Assembly: GCA_037043455.1 (NCBI GenBank)
Contig: JAWPHD010008251.1
Coordinates: forward strand, 1 to 64,000
DNA from: Cyrtodaria siliqua
Lineage: Eukaryota; Mollusca; Bivalvia; Adapedonta; Hiatellidae
Length of the DNA: 64,000 nucleotides
Direction: 5' to 3'
This document shows, one piece after another, positions 1-11,084 of this stretch; the first letter of the stretch is position 1, and each line of letters begins with the position of its first letter. The notes below the pieces were generated by a model. The model had not been told where the DNA came from and ran no database searches. It saw nothing but the letters and a program-made list of their open reading frames with translations. Position numbers and translations under genes: made by a program.

Positions 1-133
1 GTTGCTGTGTATGTCAAAGCGTAAACATTGGTACCTTTACCAGTGAGGAAATGGATCCGCAATTAAATAACCAATAGGACAATAGTTTTATTCCAAATAA
101 TGGAAGTGTTTTTAATAAATCCAACTCTAATAT

Positions 134-287
134 GGAGACCAAAAAGTTGGGCAGTTTGAGTGCTCTTTATACTAATGTTGATTGTTTAACTAAAGAAAAA
201 AAACTGAGCTCTTAACATTAATAGATTCTAATTATTATGATATTATTGATGTTTGCGAAATATTACCAAAACATTCAACCATAGTAC
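134..287 (+). pseudogene. LINE endonuclease N-terminal fragment
   Basis: Conceptual translation from about 134 gives a short peptide with LSALYTNVDCL, and after one frameshift near 207 a second stretch with LIDSNYYDIIDVCEILPK. This is the pattern seen at the start of the apurinic-type endonuclease domain of CR1/Jockey-like non-LTR retrotransposons (a YTN-D-L motif, then an 'I-E-LP' motif about 30 residues later). The remaining endonuclease domain is missing: a tRNA-like sequence follows and then the reverse transcriptase. It is probably the 5' part of the same decayed element as the next LINE fragment. The family assignment comes from motif memory, not a search. Confidence 0.5.
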
Positions 288-293
288 ATAGTG

Positions 294-364
294 GAGTGCG
301 TGGTCCAGTGGTAGAGCGCCTAACTCCAGATCGAGAGGTCGTGGGTTCGATCCTCGCCGCGGCA
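294..364 (+). ncRNA. tRNA-like sequence (pseudo-tRNA or SINE head)
   Basis: A Pol III type-2 promoter is visible: an A box (TGGTCCAGTGGTAGAG) and a B box (GGTTCGATCC) at normal tRNA spacing. The T arm folds (GTGGG, loop TTCGATC, CTCGC). The acceptor stem pairs only in its inner four positions and the anticodon stem is poor, so a functional tRNA is unlikely. It sits exactly between the endonuclease and reverse transcriptase fragments of a LINE, so it may be a SINE or tRNA insertion or a deletion junction. Confidence 0.5.
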
Positions 365-401
365 ACGTTATTTATCCTTGAGCAAGATAATTAATCCACA
401 T

Positions 402-1483
402 TGCTTAGTACTGGCTTTTGACAAAGTCCCCCATAAAAGTTTACTTAGTAAAGTTAAAGCCATGGGAATTTCAGGCAAACTTTATGACTGGATAGAAGAT
501 TTTTTAACTAATCGAAAACAACGGGTAGTAGTAAATGGACAGGAATCAAGCCTCATGGATGTCACAAGCGGGGTTCCTCAGGGCAATGTTCTAGGGCCCG
601 TACTGTTTCTGATATATAGCAATGACCTCCCTGAAGCCATTTCCTGCACCACTAAATTGTTTGCAGACGATACTAAACTATACACATGCATTAGTGACCC
701 AAGGATAACATATTCAATGCATGTAAGTGGGCTAAAAATGCCAAATGGTATTCAATGCCAAAAAATGTAAACACCTTCACATCGGAAACAATGATGATGA
801 AAACAATGTGTATTTTATCAATGATCAAGCAAATAAAATTGAAAAAAATACTAAGGTATCGCAGGAAAAAGACCTAGGGGTAACTTTTGACTCGAAGTTA
901 AAGTTGTCTAACCATATAAGTGGGAAGGTCTCTAAGGCCAACAGGAACTTAGGACTAATATTCAAAACTTTTACATATATGGACATAGAAATGTTCCTCT
1001 GCTTATATAAATCCCTTGTTAGACCTCACCTGGAATATGCCACAGTTATCTGGTCTCCATATCCCAAAAAAGACATTATCACTATTGAAAAAATCCAAAA
1101 AAGAGATACCAGAATAGTGGGTAACCGCAGCAATTTTCCATACCATACAAGACTTACTATGTTAGGACTACCAACCCTTGAGTATAGAAGAGAGCGAGCC
1201 GACGTGATTCAGGTTTACACAAATTTTAAATAACATCGATGTAGTAAACAAAAATAAACTGTTTACTATGGCCCCTAATACTGGCACCAGGGGAAACTCA
1301 AATAAACTATTTAAGAAAAGAGCAAGAGTTGACATTAGGAGGAAATCCTTTGCTTACAGAGTGGTAGATTCTTGGAACAAACTACCTAACACAGTAATTG
1401 AGGCACCCACCATAAATTCATTCAAAAGTAGGCTAAACAAACATTGGGCAAAACATCCTTCCATATTCAGGCCAAACAAGTAA
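402..1483 (+). pseudogene. LINE reverse transcriptase fragment (CR1/Jockey-like), frameshifted
   Basis: Three consecutive frames carry one ancestral polyprotein. About 402-740 encodes reverse transcriptase with the end of palm motif A (AFDKVPH), motif B (SGVPQGNVLGPVLFLIY) and motif C (FADDTK). About 745-1230 encodes the thumb and connection region (LYKSLVRPHLEYATVIWSPY, then LGLPTLEYRRERADV). About 1268-1483 encodes the C-terminal signature DSWNKLPNTVIEAPTINSF. Frameshifts lie near 740 and 1230. The translation begins inside motif A, so the fingers region and most of the endonuclease are lost. These motifs are typical of CR1/Jockey-type non-LTR elements of molluscs and corals. It is a dead fossil copy. 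Confidence 0.85.
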
Positions 1484-1675
1484 CAATAAATAAATAATAC
1501 AACCTAAAAGGACAAAAGTGAACCGGAAGTCAAAAGTCTTAAAGACAATACCAGAAGACAACAATAATCAAAACGGGCCTAAGAAACCGACGGTTTAGGA
1601 TTGGCTTCGATTACAGTATCAACAGTATCTTTGAACTGCATACAACAATTTTTTTTTAGCATATTTCAGAAAATA
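1484..1675 (+). other. LINE 3' tail and spacer
   Basis: After the LINE stop codon comes an A-rich stretch with AATAAATAAAT and low-complexity sequence, probably the 3' untranslated tail of the LINE. Nothing coding is seen before the tandem-core array begins. Confidence 0.4.
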
Positions 1676-2539
1676 AAGGGCCATAACTCCAGTGTAAATG
1701 GTCCAATCCGGCGAGTTTTCAAACTTATCGGAGCTTTCATTGATATTAACATTCTGGTCAAGTTTGGTAAAGATCGGATGAAAAATGAAGGCCCTATCGT
1801 CTTAACGAGGCAAAAATATATCATTTTCAACTAAATCAAGGCCACAACTCTGTTGTTACTGGTCCGACCTGGCTGGTTTACGAACTTGTCTGAGCTTTCA
1901 TTGATATTAACAATCTCATAAAGTTTGGTAAAGATCGGATAAGAAATGAAGACCTTAACGTCTTAACGAGGCAAAATATAGCATTTTTAACTAAATCAAG
2001 GGCAATAACACCTCTGTTACTGATCCAATCTGGCTGGTTTTCGAACTTGTCCGAGCTTTTATTGATATTAACAATCTGTTAAAGCTTGGTAAAGATCGGA
2101 CGAAAAATTAAGGCCTTATCGTCTTAACGAGGCAAAATATAGCATTTTTAACTAAATCAAGGGCCGTGACTCCGTTGTTACTGGTTTGATCTAACTGGTT
2201 TTCGAACTTATCCGAGTTTTCATTGCTATTAACACTATGTTAAAGTTTGGTAAAGATCGGATGAAAAAATGAAGGCCCTATCATCTTAATAAGGCAAAAC
2301 ATAGCATTTTTAAATAAATCAAGGGCAATAACTCCGCTGTAACTGGTCCAATCTGGCTGATTTTTGAACTTGTCTAAGCCCTCATTGATATTAACAATCT
2401 GTTAAAGTTTGGTAAAGATCAGATGAAAAATGAAGGCCCCATTGTCTTAACGAGACGAAAGTTAACGACGGACGGACGGACGACGGACGGACAACTCGGC
2501 ATCCCATAAGCTCTGCAGGCCTTTGGCCAGTAGAGCTAA
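1676..2539 (+). repeat. Pearl-like tandem-core element (family 1), 5'-truncated
   Basis: Five to six diverged copies of a roughly 160-bp core unit lie head to tail. Each contains GGCCATAACTCC, a GATCTGGCTGGTTTTCGAAC segment, GGTAAAGATCGGATGAAAA and TCGTCTTAACGAGGCAAAA. The array is followed by a (GACG)n microsatellite at 2465-2492 and a 3' end with a hairpin (AGCTCT...AGAGCT enclosing GGCCTTTGGCC) ending GCTAAAA. Core array, ACGG-type microsatellite and short right end match the published layout of bivalve pearl/CvA elements, which are regarded as non-autonomous Helentron/HINE relatives. No 5' terminus (ACAAGAG...) is visible, so the left end is truncated. Confidence 0.75.
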
Positions 2540-2540
2540 A

Positions 2541-3995
2541 ACAAGAGCTGTCAGAGGACAGCGTAGCTCGACTATTTCGAATTTTCAGAGAACAAGAAAT
2601 GATACAACCGGCATACCATCAGAAAAAAAGAGTGAAAGCAAAGGGGCGAGCTGGATGTGTCAAGAAGGAAAACATTGGAATTTTTCTGTGATGACACGGA
2701 GGTAATTTCATAATAACCCTTTCAAAGGATACATAATAGAAATATCATAAGTTGAAAATTTGAAGAAAATATGTTAAAAGTATATGTAAATGCATTTGAC
2801 CTTCTTTGACCCCTTTGTGACCTTGACCTTTCATCTAATGATGTTGATTTCAATAGATACGATCATAGTCCCATTTATAATAAAGTATGTAAGTCTGATG
2901 ATTGGATAAAAAATGTTGAAGTTATTTACATGTTAACACATAAATGTAATTTGTGACCATGAACTTTGACCTATAGACCCACAGGTACCGGTTTAAAAAA
3001 AAAAAAGAAAAAAAAAAAGTTATATTCTATTAAATACTGAAGGTCAGCATCGAGGAAATCCCAAAATATAGGCATGCATCTCAAAACAACAGCTGCAGTG
3101 TTAGTTTTTGAAGTCCCACAGAGCTGTCATATGCTGCAATCAACTCGGGAATAAATTATCTTTCCAATAACATACACTTTCGTATGTCCACACCACATAA
3201 GAAAAGCTCTGGTGCTCGAAAAACACAGAAAACGTACCTGTTTTTAAAAATCGACTCTAAGCCAGTCCGTATTATTCGCCTATACAGACCCCCGTAGACC
3301 GCTGTTTAGCCTTTGTAGAAGCTCTCGCAGACATAACAACTCATCGACACTATTCCTTACGCACAATATGTCTTTATCCGTGCAATAAATAATGTCCAAG
3401 TACCTTTCCGACGATCACAAGTATTTAACAAGTATTTCTGCGGCTTTGCTATCAACTTCCGGCATTCTCAATGCAAATGGCGTCGTGGGATACTGAGATT
3501 TTTGAAAACGTGTACTTTTGATCGTCGGAAAGGTACTTGGACATTATTTATTGCATGGATAAAGACATATTGTGCGTAAGGAATAGTGTCGATGAGTTGT
3601 TATGTCCGCGGGAGCTTCTACACAGGCTAAATGGCGGTCTACGGGGGTCTGTATAGGCGAATAATACGGACTGGCTTAGAGTCGATTTTTAAAAACAGGT
3701 ACGTTTTCTGTGCTTTTCGAGCACCAGAGCTTTTCTTATGTGGTGTGGACATATGAAAATGTATGTTATTGGAAAGATAATTTATTCCTGAGTTGATTGC
3801 AGCATATGACAGCTCTGTGGGACTTCAAAAACTAACACTGCAGCTGTTGTTTAGAGATGCATGCCTATATTTTGGGATTTCCTCGATGCTGACCTTCAGT
3901 ATTTAATAGAATATAACTTTTTTTTTTTTTTTTCTTTTTTTTTTAAACCGGTACCTGTGTATAGACCCCATAAGATCCTTCGAACAGTCGAGATA
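2541..3995 (+). mobile_element. Second HINE-like family, interrupted by a foldback element
   Basis: It starts at ACAAGAGCTGTCAGAGGAC, abutting the preceding element, and ends near 3995 with CCTTCGAACAGTCGAGATAAAA, a diverged form of the hairpin end (ATTCTTCGAATAGTCGAGCTAAAA) seen at about 5100 and 23590. Its own sequence (TGACCTTGACC-rich, no tandem cores) is about 470 bp. The rest is the foldback element at 2980-3959. The boundaries rest on similarity of the ends to other copies in this window. Confidence 0.55.
2980..3959. mobile_element. 980-bp foldback transposon with 8-bp target duplication
   Basis: Two near-identical inverted arms of about 440 bp (2980-3422 and about 3511-3959) flank a spacer of about 90 bp. 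The tips read CACAGGTACCGGTTT and the reverse complement. TATAGACC occurs immediately outside both ends (2972-2979 and 3960-3967) and is read as an 8-bp target site duplication. Poly-A/poly-T runs lie just inside the tips. Eight-bp duplications are characteristic of hAT and P superfamilies, but the tip is not a clear hAT consensus. No transposase reading frame is present, so the element is non-autonomous. Confidence 0.85.
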
Positions 3996-4019
3996 AAAAT
4001 ATCAAATTATTTGTAAAGT

Positions 4020-5123
4020 CTGACCCAGGAGCTAGGTCCACAAAGGTGGGGAAGAAGCCTGGGGTGTACGCTGGTTGGATAGTTGTATCCATCTGTTAAT
4101 GCCCAGTAAGTGTATATATGGTTATAGGGTAGGTATCTCAACGGTTTACAAGTTATGACCCAGGGGCTATGCCACCAGAGGTGGGGAAGTAGTCTAGGGT
4201 CTATTTCTGGTTGGATGGTAGTATCCGTCTGTTCATGCCCAGTAAGTGTATATATAGTTATAGGGTAGGGATCTTAACGGTTTCCAAATTATGACCCAGA
4301 GGCTATGTCCCCAGGGTTGGGGAAGGAGATTGGGGTCTATGCTGGTTGAGTGGTGATCCGCCTGTTCATGCCCAGTAACTGTATATATATGGATATAGGG
4401 TGGGGATCTCAATGGTTTCCAAGTTATGACCGACGGGCTATGTGGGAAAGGAGACCGGGGTCTATGCTGGTTGGGTGGTTATATCTGTCTGTTCATACCC
4501 AGTAAGTGTATATATGGTTATAGGGTGGGGATCTCAATGGTGTCCCAAGTCATGAACGAGGGGCTATGTCCCCAGGGGTGGGGAAGCAACCCGGTGTCTA
4601 TGCTGGTTGGATTGTTGTATCTGTCTGTTCATGTCCAGTAAGTGTATATGTGGTTATAGGGTGGGGATCTCAACGGTTACTAAGTTATGACTCAGGGGGC
4701 CCACCCACACCCTCATGTTTCACCCCTTGTGACCCCCTGGGCGGGTCCAATTCTGAACCCAGGGTCACCATTTGAGAAAACTTGGTAGAGAACTACTAGA
4801 CGATAATACATACAAAATATCTAAGCTGCAGCCCCTTTTGTCTCGGAGAAGATTTTGAAGTATTTTTCATACTTCTATGTAAAAATGACATTTTTTACCA
4901 ATTCAGGGGCCATAATTTTGTCAAAAATGAATAGAAGAGTTATGGGTATTCTTGGATAAGGTAAGGATTTGATGTGAAACATTAGTTTAAAATGTTAATG
5001 CAATAACTTGAGTAGTTTTAAAGTTATAAATCTATTGCACAAAAACATTAAGGTGAAGCTGGGGACACCGACGCCGTGGTAAGTAAGATAGCTCTCACTA
5101 TTCTTCGAATAGTCGAGCTAAAA
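4020..5123 (+). repeat. 130-bp tandem array with hairpin 3' end
   Basis: About five copies of a roughly 130-bp unit (key words ATGACCCAGGGGCTATG, GGGGTCTATGCTGGTTGG, CTGTTCATGCCCAGTAAGTG) run from 4020 to about 4700. They are followed by a non-repeated right part and a terminal hairpin (ACTATTC TTC GAATAGT) then CGAGCTAAAA at 5098-5123. The same terminus with different internal units occurs near 23590. Open frames within it repeat with the unit and are not credible genes. Confidence 0.7.
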
Positions 5124-5139
5124 ACAACACCCAATGTTT

Positions 5140-5865
5140 TAATCCCATTTCAAACAACGGGTGTAAGATGGCCTGTATCGCTCCACTATTTTACCGCTGT
5201 ATGGTGTCCATAGTTGTTTTTTTAAATGAATTTTTATCTCATTGATAAACAACTTCTGACAAATTTGGTGGAAATCGAGCCTCTTTTCATTCAATCAAGG
5301 GCAATGATTCTGCTGATTCTGCTCAAGTTTGGCTGTTAAACTGGTTCAAGATGTCATTGATATAAACAACATGATGAAGTTTGGTAAAGATCAGAAAGGT
5401 TAGTGAATGTGCGTTTGTGTTGATGGTGGTGGTGGAGGTGGCGGTGGAGGGCGGATGCGGGGTAGCATTTTGAACAAGTTTGGTAAAGATCAGATGGAAA
5501 ATTGAGGAGCTAGAGTGTTAACAAAGCAAATTTAAACTTTTGTTTTTTTACATTACTGCGGTAAATAATCCAAGGGCTGTCACTCTGCTGTTTCTAACAT
5601 TGCTAGTTGTTTATTTGTACATGCGTGTATTCTTCTTTGACCGAAAAATCTTCTTAAAATAAAACATAAAACAGTAAATAAAACAAGAAATCCGCGGATT
5701 CATATGTCTCGCCTAACGGAGACAGTACTTAAAAAGAAACAGGTCAATGATGCTTAAATGAAAGTTTGTAAACATTTTAGTAACTGAAAACAATGGAGTT
5801 TGCTGAGATGACAATTAAGTGCATTTGTATAAAAACAAAATGCCATTCTATTAATAACAAGAGGG
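5140..5865 (+). repeat. Decayed single core units and short element ends
   Basis: Isolated, diverged pieces of the family-1 core (GGTAAAGATCAGA, GGGCAATGATTC) are mixed with AT-rich sequence. ACAAGAAATCCGCGGATTC near 5680 resembles another start-type end, repeated near 15850 (AATCCGCGGATTC). No gene is seen. Confidence 0.4.
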
Positions 5866-5982
5866 CCATAGATCGCACACCTGGTACTCATGGGCAATAA
5901 GCCTGATGTGTCTAGTCTGGCATGCGTATTATTTTTTTAATTTGTTCCACTTTCCTCTGTGAATGAGATGTCATAAAAATGG

Positions 5983-6028
5983 GGGTGGGGTGTGGGGGGG
6001 GGGGGGAGTGGGGGGGGGGGGGGGGGGG
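5983..6028 (+). repeat. Long G-run (G-quadruplex-prone)
   Basis: A nearly pure guanine tract of about 45 nt, broken only by T, GT and A, lies between element ends. Such tracts form G-quadruplexes and are error-prone in assembly. Confidence 0.8.
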
Positions 6029-6119
6029 AAGAAAGTATATGGATGAATATGAATCAGACAACTTGTTTAAGCTTTTGTTGACATTAACATTCTAAACAAA
6101 TTTGGTAAAGATTGGATAA

Positions 6120-7248
6120 ACAAGAGGGCATGTGCCATGATGTGGACGTTCTACTGGCTAACATGGCTCTTATAACATCAATGAAGCGAGTGACTGCAAT
6201 TTACTTTTTTTTGAAAGTTTTGAAGGCTCTATCGTCTTAACGAGGCAAAATATATCATTTTTAACTAAATCAAGAGCCATAACTCCGCTGTCACAGGTCC
6301 GATCTGGCTGGTTTTCGAACTTGGCCAGTAAAGCTAATAAAAAAATATATATATTTTAAAAAAAAAATAATATATATATATATATGTTTTAAAAAAAAAA
6401 ATGAGAAAAAAAAATGACAATTTAAAAAGAAATAAAAAGTAAAAAAAAAATACAAATAATAACAAAAAAAGTAAAAGAAATCTGGTAAAGTTTGTTAAGA
6501 TCAGATGAAAAATGAAGGCCCTATCGCTTAACGAGGCAAAATATAGCATTTTTAACGAAATCAAGGGCCATAACTCAGCTGTTACTGGTCCGATCTGGCC
6601 GGTTTTCAAACTGGTCCGAGCTTTCATTGATACTATCAATCTGGTAAAGTTTGGTAAAGACCGGATGAAAAATGAAGGCCCTATCGTCTTAACGAGGCGA
6701 AATATAGCATTTTTAACTAATTCAATGGCCACAACTCCGCTGTTACTGGTCCGATCTGGCTGGTTTTCGAACTTGTCCGACCTTTACTTAATATTAACAA
6801 TCTGGTAATGATTGGTAAAGTGATGACCATATCGTCTTAACGAGGCAAAATATAGCATTTTTAACTAATTCAAGGGCCATAATTCCGCTGTTGCTGGTTC
6901 GATCAGGCTGGTTTTCGAACTTATCCGCGCTTTTATTGATATTAACAATCTAGTAAAGTTTGATAAAGATCGGATGAAAAATAAGGGCCATATTGTCTTA
7001 ACGAGGCAAAATATAGCGTTTTTAACTAAATCAAGGGCCATAACTCCGCTGTTACTGTTCCGATCTGGCTGGTCTTCGAACTTTTCCGAGCTTTCATTGA
7101 TATTAACGACCTGTTAAAGGTTGGTAAAGATCGGATGAAAAATGAAGGCCACATCGTCTTAACGAGACAAAAGGAAACGACGGACGACGGACGGACGGAT
7201 GACGGACAACTCGGCATCCCATAAGCTCTACTTCGGCCAGTAGAGCTA
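6120..7248 (+). mobile_element. Complete pearl-like element (family 1)
   Basis: Both ends are visible: a 5' end beginning ACAAGAGGGCATGTG...GTTCTACTGGCTAACATGG, and a 3' end with a (GACG)n microsatellite at about 7165-7205 and a perfect 9-bp hairpin (AGCTCTACT tcggcc AGTAGAGCT). Between them lie about six core units of roughly 160 bp and an A-rich insertion at 6330-6485. The flanks (GGTAAAGATTGGATA | AAAATGAAG) rejoin into a normal core-type sequence, so it seems to have inserted into an older array. There is no reading frame for a helicase or replication initiator, so it is non-autonomous. Confidence 0.75.
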
Positions 7249-7254
7249 AAAATG

Positions 7255-7650
7255 AAGAAGCTACAGATTTAGTACAGGAAAACACAATATAGCACTTTAC
7301 AATAAATGAAGGGCCATAACTCTGTCATTACTAACAAGATCTAGCTGGTTTTCGAACTTGTCCAAGATTTCATTGATATACAGCGATTTGCACAGCTAGA
7401 CATAATACTGATGCTTCCCGCCAAATTTCGTCGAAATCCAACAAAGCGTTTAGGAGGATTAGCGCCAACAAGAAATTCAAAGTAAAACATATCAAGGGGC
7501 CATAACTCCATCAAAAATTAACAAACCGAAAAAAGAGCAATATGCACAACTAGACATCATACCAATGCGTCCTGCTAAGTTTTGTCAAATCGAACATGGC
7601 GTTTAAAAAAAGAAAAACACTATTTAAAAAAATAAACAAATAAAAATAAG
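7255..7650 (+). repeat. Decayed core-type repeat sequence
   Basis: Scattered GGGCCATAACTC words, an AGACATAATACTGATGCTTCC segment and a lysine-codon-like A-rich tract are seen. The sequence is related to the 'GCACAACTAGACATCAT' family seen at 61.5-62.3 kb. No gene is supported. Confidence 0.4.
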
Positions 7651-7679
7651 TGATTAAAACAAATAATGTAGACGCTCTA

Positions 7680-9547
7680 CTGTGTAAAGATGTCATATTT
7701 AGCCTTTTCCAATATAAACTTTGGGTCGCCACGGTGGCCATTTTGATTATATTGCAAGAAAACAAAAAACACAAACTTAATAGACGCCAACCATTGTGAT
7801 AAAGTTTCAACAAAATCCTTCAAAAGGTTTCAGAGAAGATTTCATATTTAACCTTTTCCTATATAACTCTATGTAAACCTTGGGTCACCATGGCAACCAT
7901 TTTGATTATTCGATGATAACGAAAAACAAAAATTTGATAGAGACCAACCCAAGGAACATGTATATGATATGTCACTGGAATGGATTAAGTGGTTTCGGAG
8001 GAGATGTCGTTTGCAATTTCCTTAAATTGTACTTAGTTCTAGCCATGGTGGCCATCTTGGACAACTGGCGGCTGCGAAAAACACAAATCTGAGGTGTTCT
8101 ATCCCAAAGATCATTGTGATAAAGTTTCAACAAAATCCTTCAAGAGGTTTCAGAGATGTCAATTTTAGCCTTTTCCTATATAACTCTATGTAAACTTTGG
8201 GTCGTCGTGGCGGCCATTTTGATTGTTCGACGATAACAAAAATCACAAATTTGATAGAGGCCAACCTAAGGAACATGTATATGATATTTCACTGGAATGG
8301 ATTAAGTGGTTTCGGAGGAGATGTCGTTTGAAATCTCTTTAAATTTGACCTAATTTTAGCCATGGTGGCCATTTTGGATGACTGACGGCCGCGAAAAACA
8401 TAAATCTGAGGAGGACTATCACAAAGATCATTGTGATTAAGTTTCATCAAAATCCTTCAACCGGTTTCAGAGAAGATGTCATTTGTAGCCTTTCCCTATA
8501 TAACTCTATGTAAACTTTGGGTCGCTGTGGCGGCCATTTTGATTATTCGACGATAACGAAAAACACAATCTTGATAGAGGCCAACCCAAGGAACATGTAT
8601 ATGATATTTCACAAGAATGGAATAAGTGGTTTTGGAGATGTCGTTTGAAATTTCCTTAAATTTGACCTAGTTTAAGCCGTGGTGGCCATCTTGGAAGACT
8701 GGCAGCCGCAAAAAACATAAATCTGAGAGGAACTATCCCAAAGATCATTGTGATTTAAGTTCATCAAAATCCTTCAAGCGGTTTCAGAGAAGATGCCATT
8801 TTTAACGTTTTCCTATATAACTCTATGTAAACTTTGGGTCGCTGTGGCGGCCATTTTGATTATTCGACGATAACGAAAAACACAAACTTGATAGAGACCA
8901 ACCCAAGGAACATGTTTATGATATTTCAAAAGAATAGAATATGTGGTTTCGGAGGAGATGTCGTTTGAAATTTCCTTAAATTTGACCTAATTTTAGCCAT
9001 GGTGGCCATCTTGGATGACTGCCGGCCGCGAAAAACTCAAATCTGGGGGGGACTATCCTAAAGATCATTGTAATGAAGTTTCATCAAAATCCTTCAAGCG
9101 GTTTCAAAAAAGATGTCATTTTTAGCCTTTCCCTATATAACTCTATGTAAAATTTAAGTCGCCGTGGCGGCCTTTTTCATTATTCGACGATAACGAAAAT
9201 CACAAACTTGATAGAGGCCAACTCAAGCAACATATTTATGGTATTTCACAATAATGGAATAAGTAGTTTCGAAGGAGATGTCGTTTGAAATTTCCTTAAA
9301 TTTGACCTAGTTTTAGCCATGGTGGCCATCTTAGATGACTGGCGGCCATGAAAAACACAAACCTGAGAGGGGCCCTCCCAAGTAACATTGTGATGAAGTT
9401 TCATCAAAATCCTTCAAGCGGTTTCAGAGGAGATGTCGATTTTATAAAATTACTAACAGACAGACGGACAGACAGACAGACGGCCAGGCGGACGACGGAC
9501 GAAAAGTGATCGCATAAGCTCGCCTGGCCTTTGGCCAGTAGAGCTAA
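7680..9547 (+). repeat. Tandem-core element with ~330-bp units (family 3)
   Basis: Five to six copies of a unit of about 330 bp contain GGTCGCTGTGGCGGCCATTTTG, CGACGATAACGAAAAACAC, AAGGAACATGTATATGATATTTC and ATCCTTCAAGCGGTTTCAGAG. The array ends in an ACAG/ACGG microsatellite (9450-9500) and a right end with TGGCCTTTGGCCAGTAGAGCTAAAA. That right end is the same as in the family-1 elements although the core units are unrelated. Confidence 0.75.
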
Positions 9548-9559
9548 AAGTAGTTGTTT

Positions 9560-10290
9560 TGTCTTCCAAAGATTAAACTGTAAACTAATTTTGAAACATC
9601 TAATGCAATAGTTTGTGAGAAAGTGCCATAAATTTACTTAGTTATCTGCCCTTTGCTTGGAGGGTGAAGGTCACATCCACATTTCCTATGTCATAGTGTG
9701 ATGTGCTAACAAAGATACAACTAAAACCAAAGTCTGAAAGGTCTAGCGCTTACAGTTCTTGAGAAAGTGACCTAAATGCAAAAGTTGAATGTAAAAATTA
9801 TCACGTTATCGCCCTTTGCTTGGACGGTGAAGGTCACATCCGAAGTTTCCTATGTCACGTTGCAATGTACTATCCAAGCAAAGTTTGAAATGTCTATACA
9901 GATCGTGAAAAAGTGACCCAAGCGCAAAAGCTAAATGTAAAACTTTTTTATTAAGTTATCTGCCCTTTGCTTTGAGGGTGAACATCACAACCACATTTCC
10001 TATGTCACATTGCAATGTACTACCCAAGATACAATTATAACAAAAGTTTCCAAGTTCTAGCGCATACAGTTCGTAAAAAATTACCTAAATGCAAAAGTTG
10101 AATGTAAACATTATTAAGTTATCTGCCCTTTGCTTGAAGGGTCAAGGTCACATTCCCATTTACTTTGTCACGTTGCGACGTACAACCCAATATACAACTA
10201 TAAGCAAAGTTTGAAAGGTCCTAGAGCATACAGTTTGTGAGAAAGTGACCTAACGAAAAGTTAAATGCTAACGCCGCCACCACCACCACA
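9560..10290 (+). repeat. ~180-bp tandem array (family 4)
   Basis: About four copies of a unit with TTATCTGCCCTTTGCTTGGAGGGT, GGTCACATCCACATTTCC, CAATGTACTACCCAAGAT and GTTTGAAAGGTCTAGCGCAT. It ends in a GCCGCCACCACCACCAC run. The same family recurs at 17.2-18.8 kb and, inverted, at 22.08-22.32 kb. Confidence 0.7.
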
Positions 10291-11080
10291 TTTGCTCTCG
10301 CCACTGAAAAAGCAACACCTATGATACTTTTTTTCTTTCGAAAAGGTGAGACAAAAACTGAAATGGGACTAAGTTGTTTTTTAAAAACATGTCAAAAATA
10401 TATTGAAAATTGGTATTTTTATTGTTAACTTGAAGTTGTATCTTTATTTTGTTTGTCTAGATATCGAGGGCTTAGTGGAAAACTATTGATTTTTTGTCAC
10501 CAAATCCGATGAACGGTTTGTTACCCTTTAAAGCATCTTAAATTAGTCATCGATAATTTGACTAACAATGGTAAAATAACTACATTAAAGACCACAAGTT
10601 ATCGCGCATAAGAACTTTTATCATACTGTATTAAAACAACCATAATTTTTACTCTCCCTGTCCGTAGAAATAAAGTGAAAGGTTTGTTCACACACAAACT
10701 TAATTTGACATAAATCACACTGTATTTTCATTTGTATATGTATACTAGTCAAAATTCCTAAGTACCCACCTAAGAATAATTATGTCATTATATTCTCAAT
10801 GTTTTGTGTATTTAATGCTTGCCTATGATTAGAGATATGGTTGAACTGCACAATAACGAGTTTAATTCATCTGCTCTGATTACATGAACACATTTTAAAG
10901 CTTTCAAGTCATCGTGTTTTCTTAGAAATAAATTATAACACGTTATATACTAGTACATATCATGACCACTACAAATGTGTTTGCAAAAGAATTTTTCAAA
11001 ATATGTAATGTTAATTAATGCTTATTTACAGTTACTTGAATTTCAAATGATATTCATTTACCAGAAGGGTGTTCCATGGA
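10291..11080. other. AT-rich stretch, no feature seen
   Basis: No long open frame, tandem structure or credible splice-bounded exon was found in this AT-rich sequence. Confidence 0.5.
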
Positions 11081-11084
11081 ACAC

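Noticed and set aside
294..364. Functional tRNA gene with a CCA anticodon
   Set aside because: Acceptor and anticodon stems do not pair properly. It is tRNA-derived only.
2523..2705. 60-codon ORF directly after the first array
   Set aside because: It spans the junction of two mobile-element ends and has no recognisable domain.
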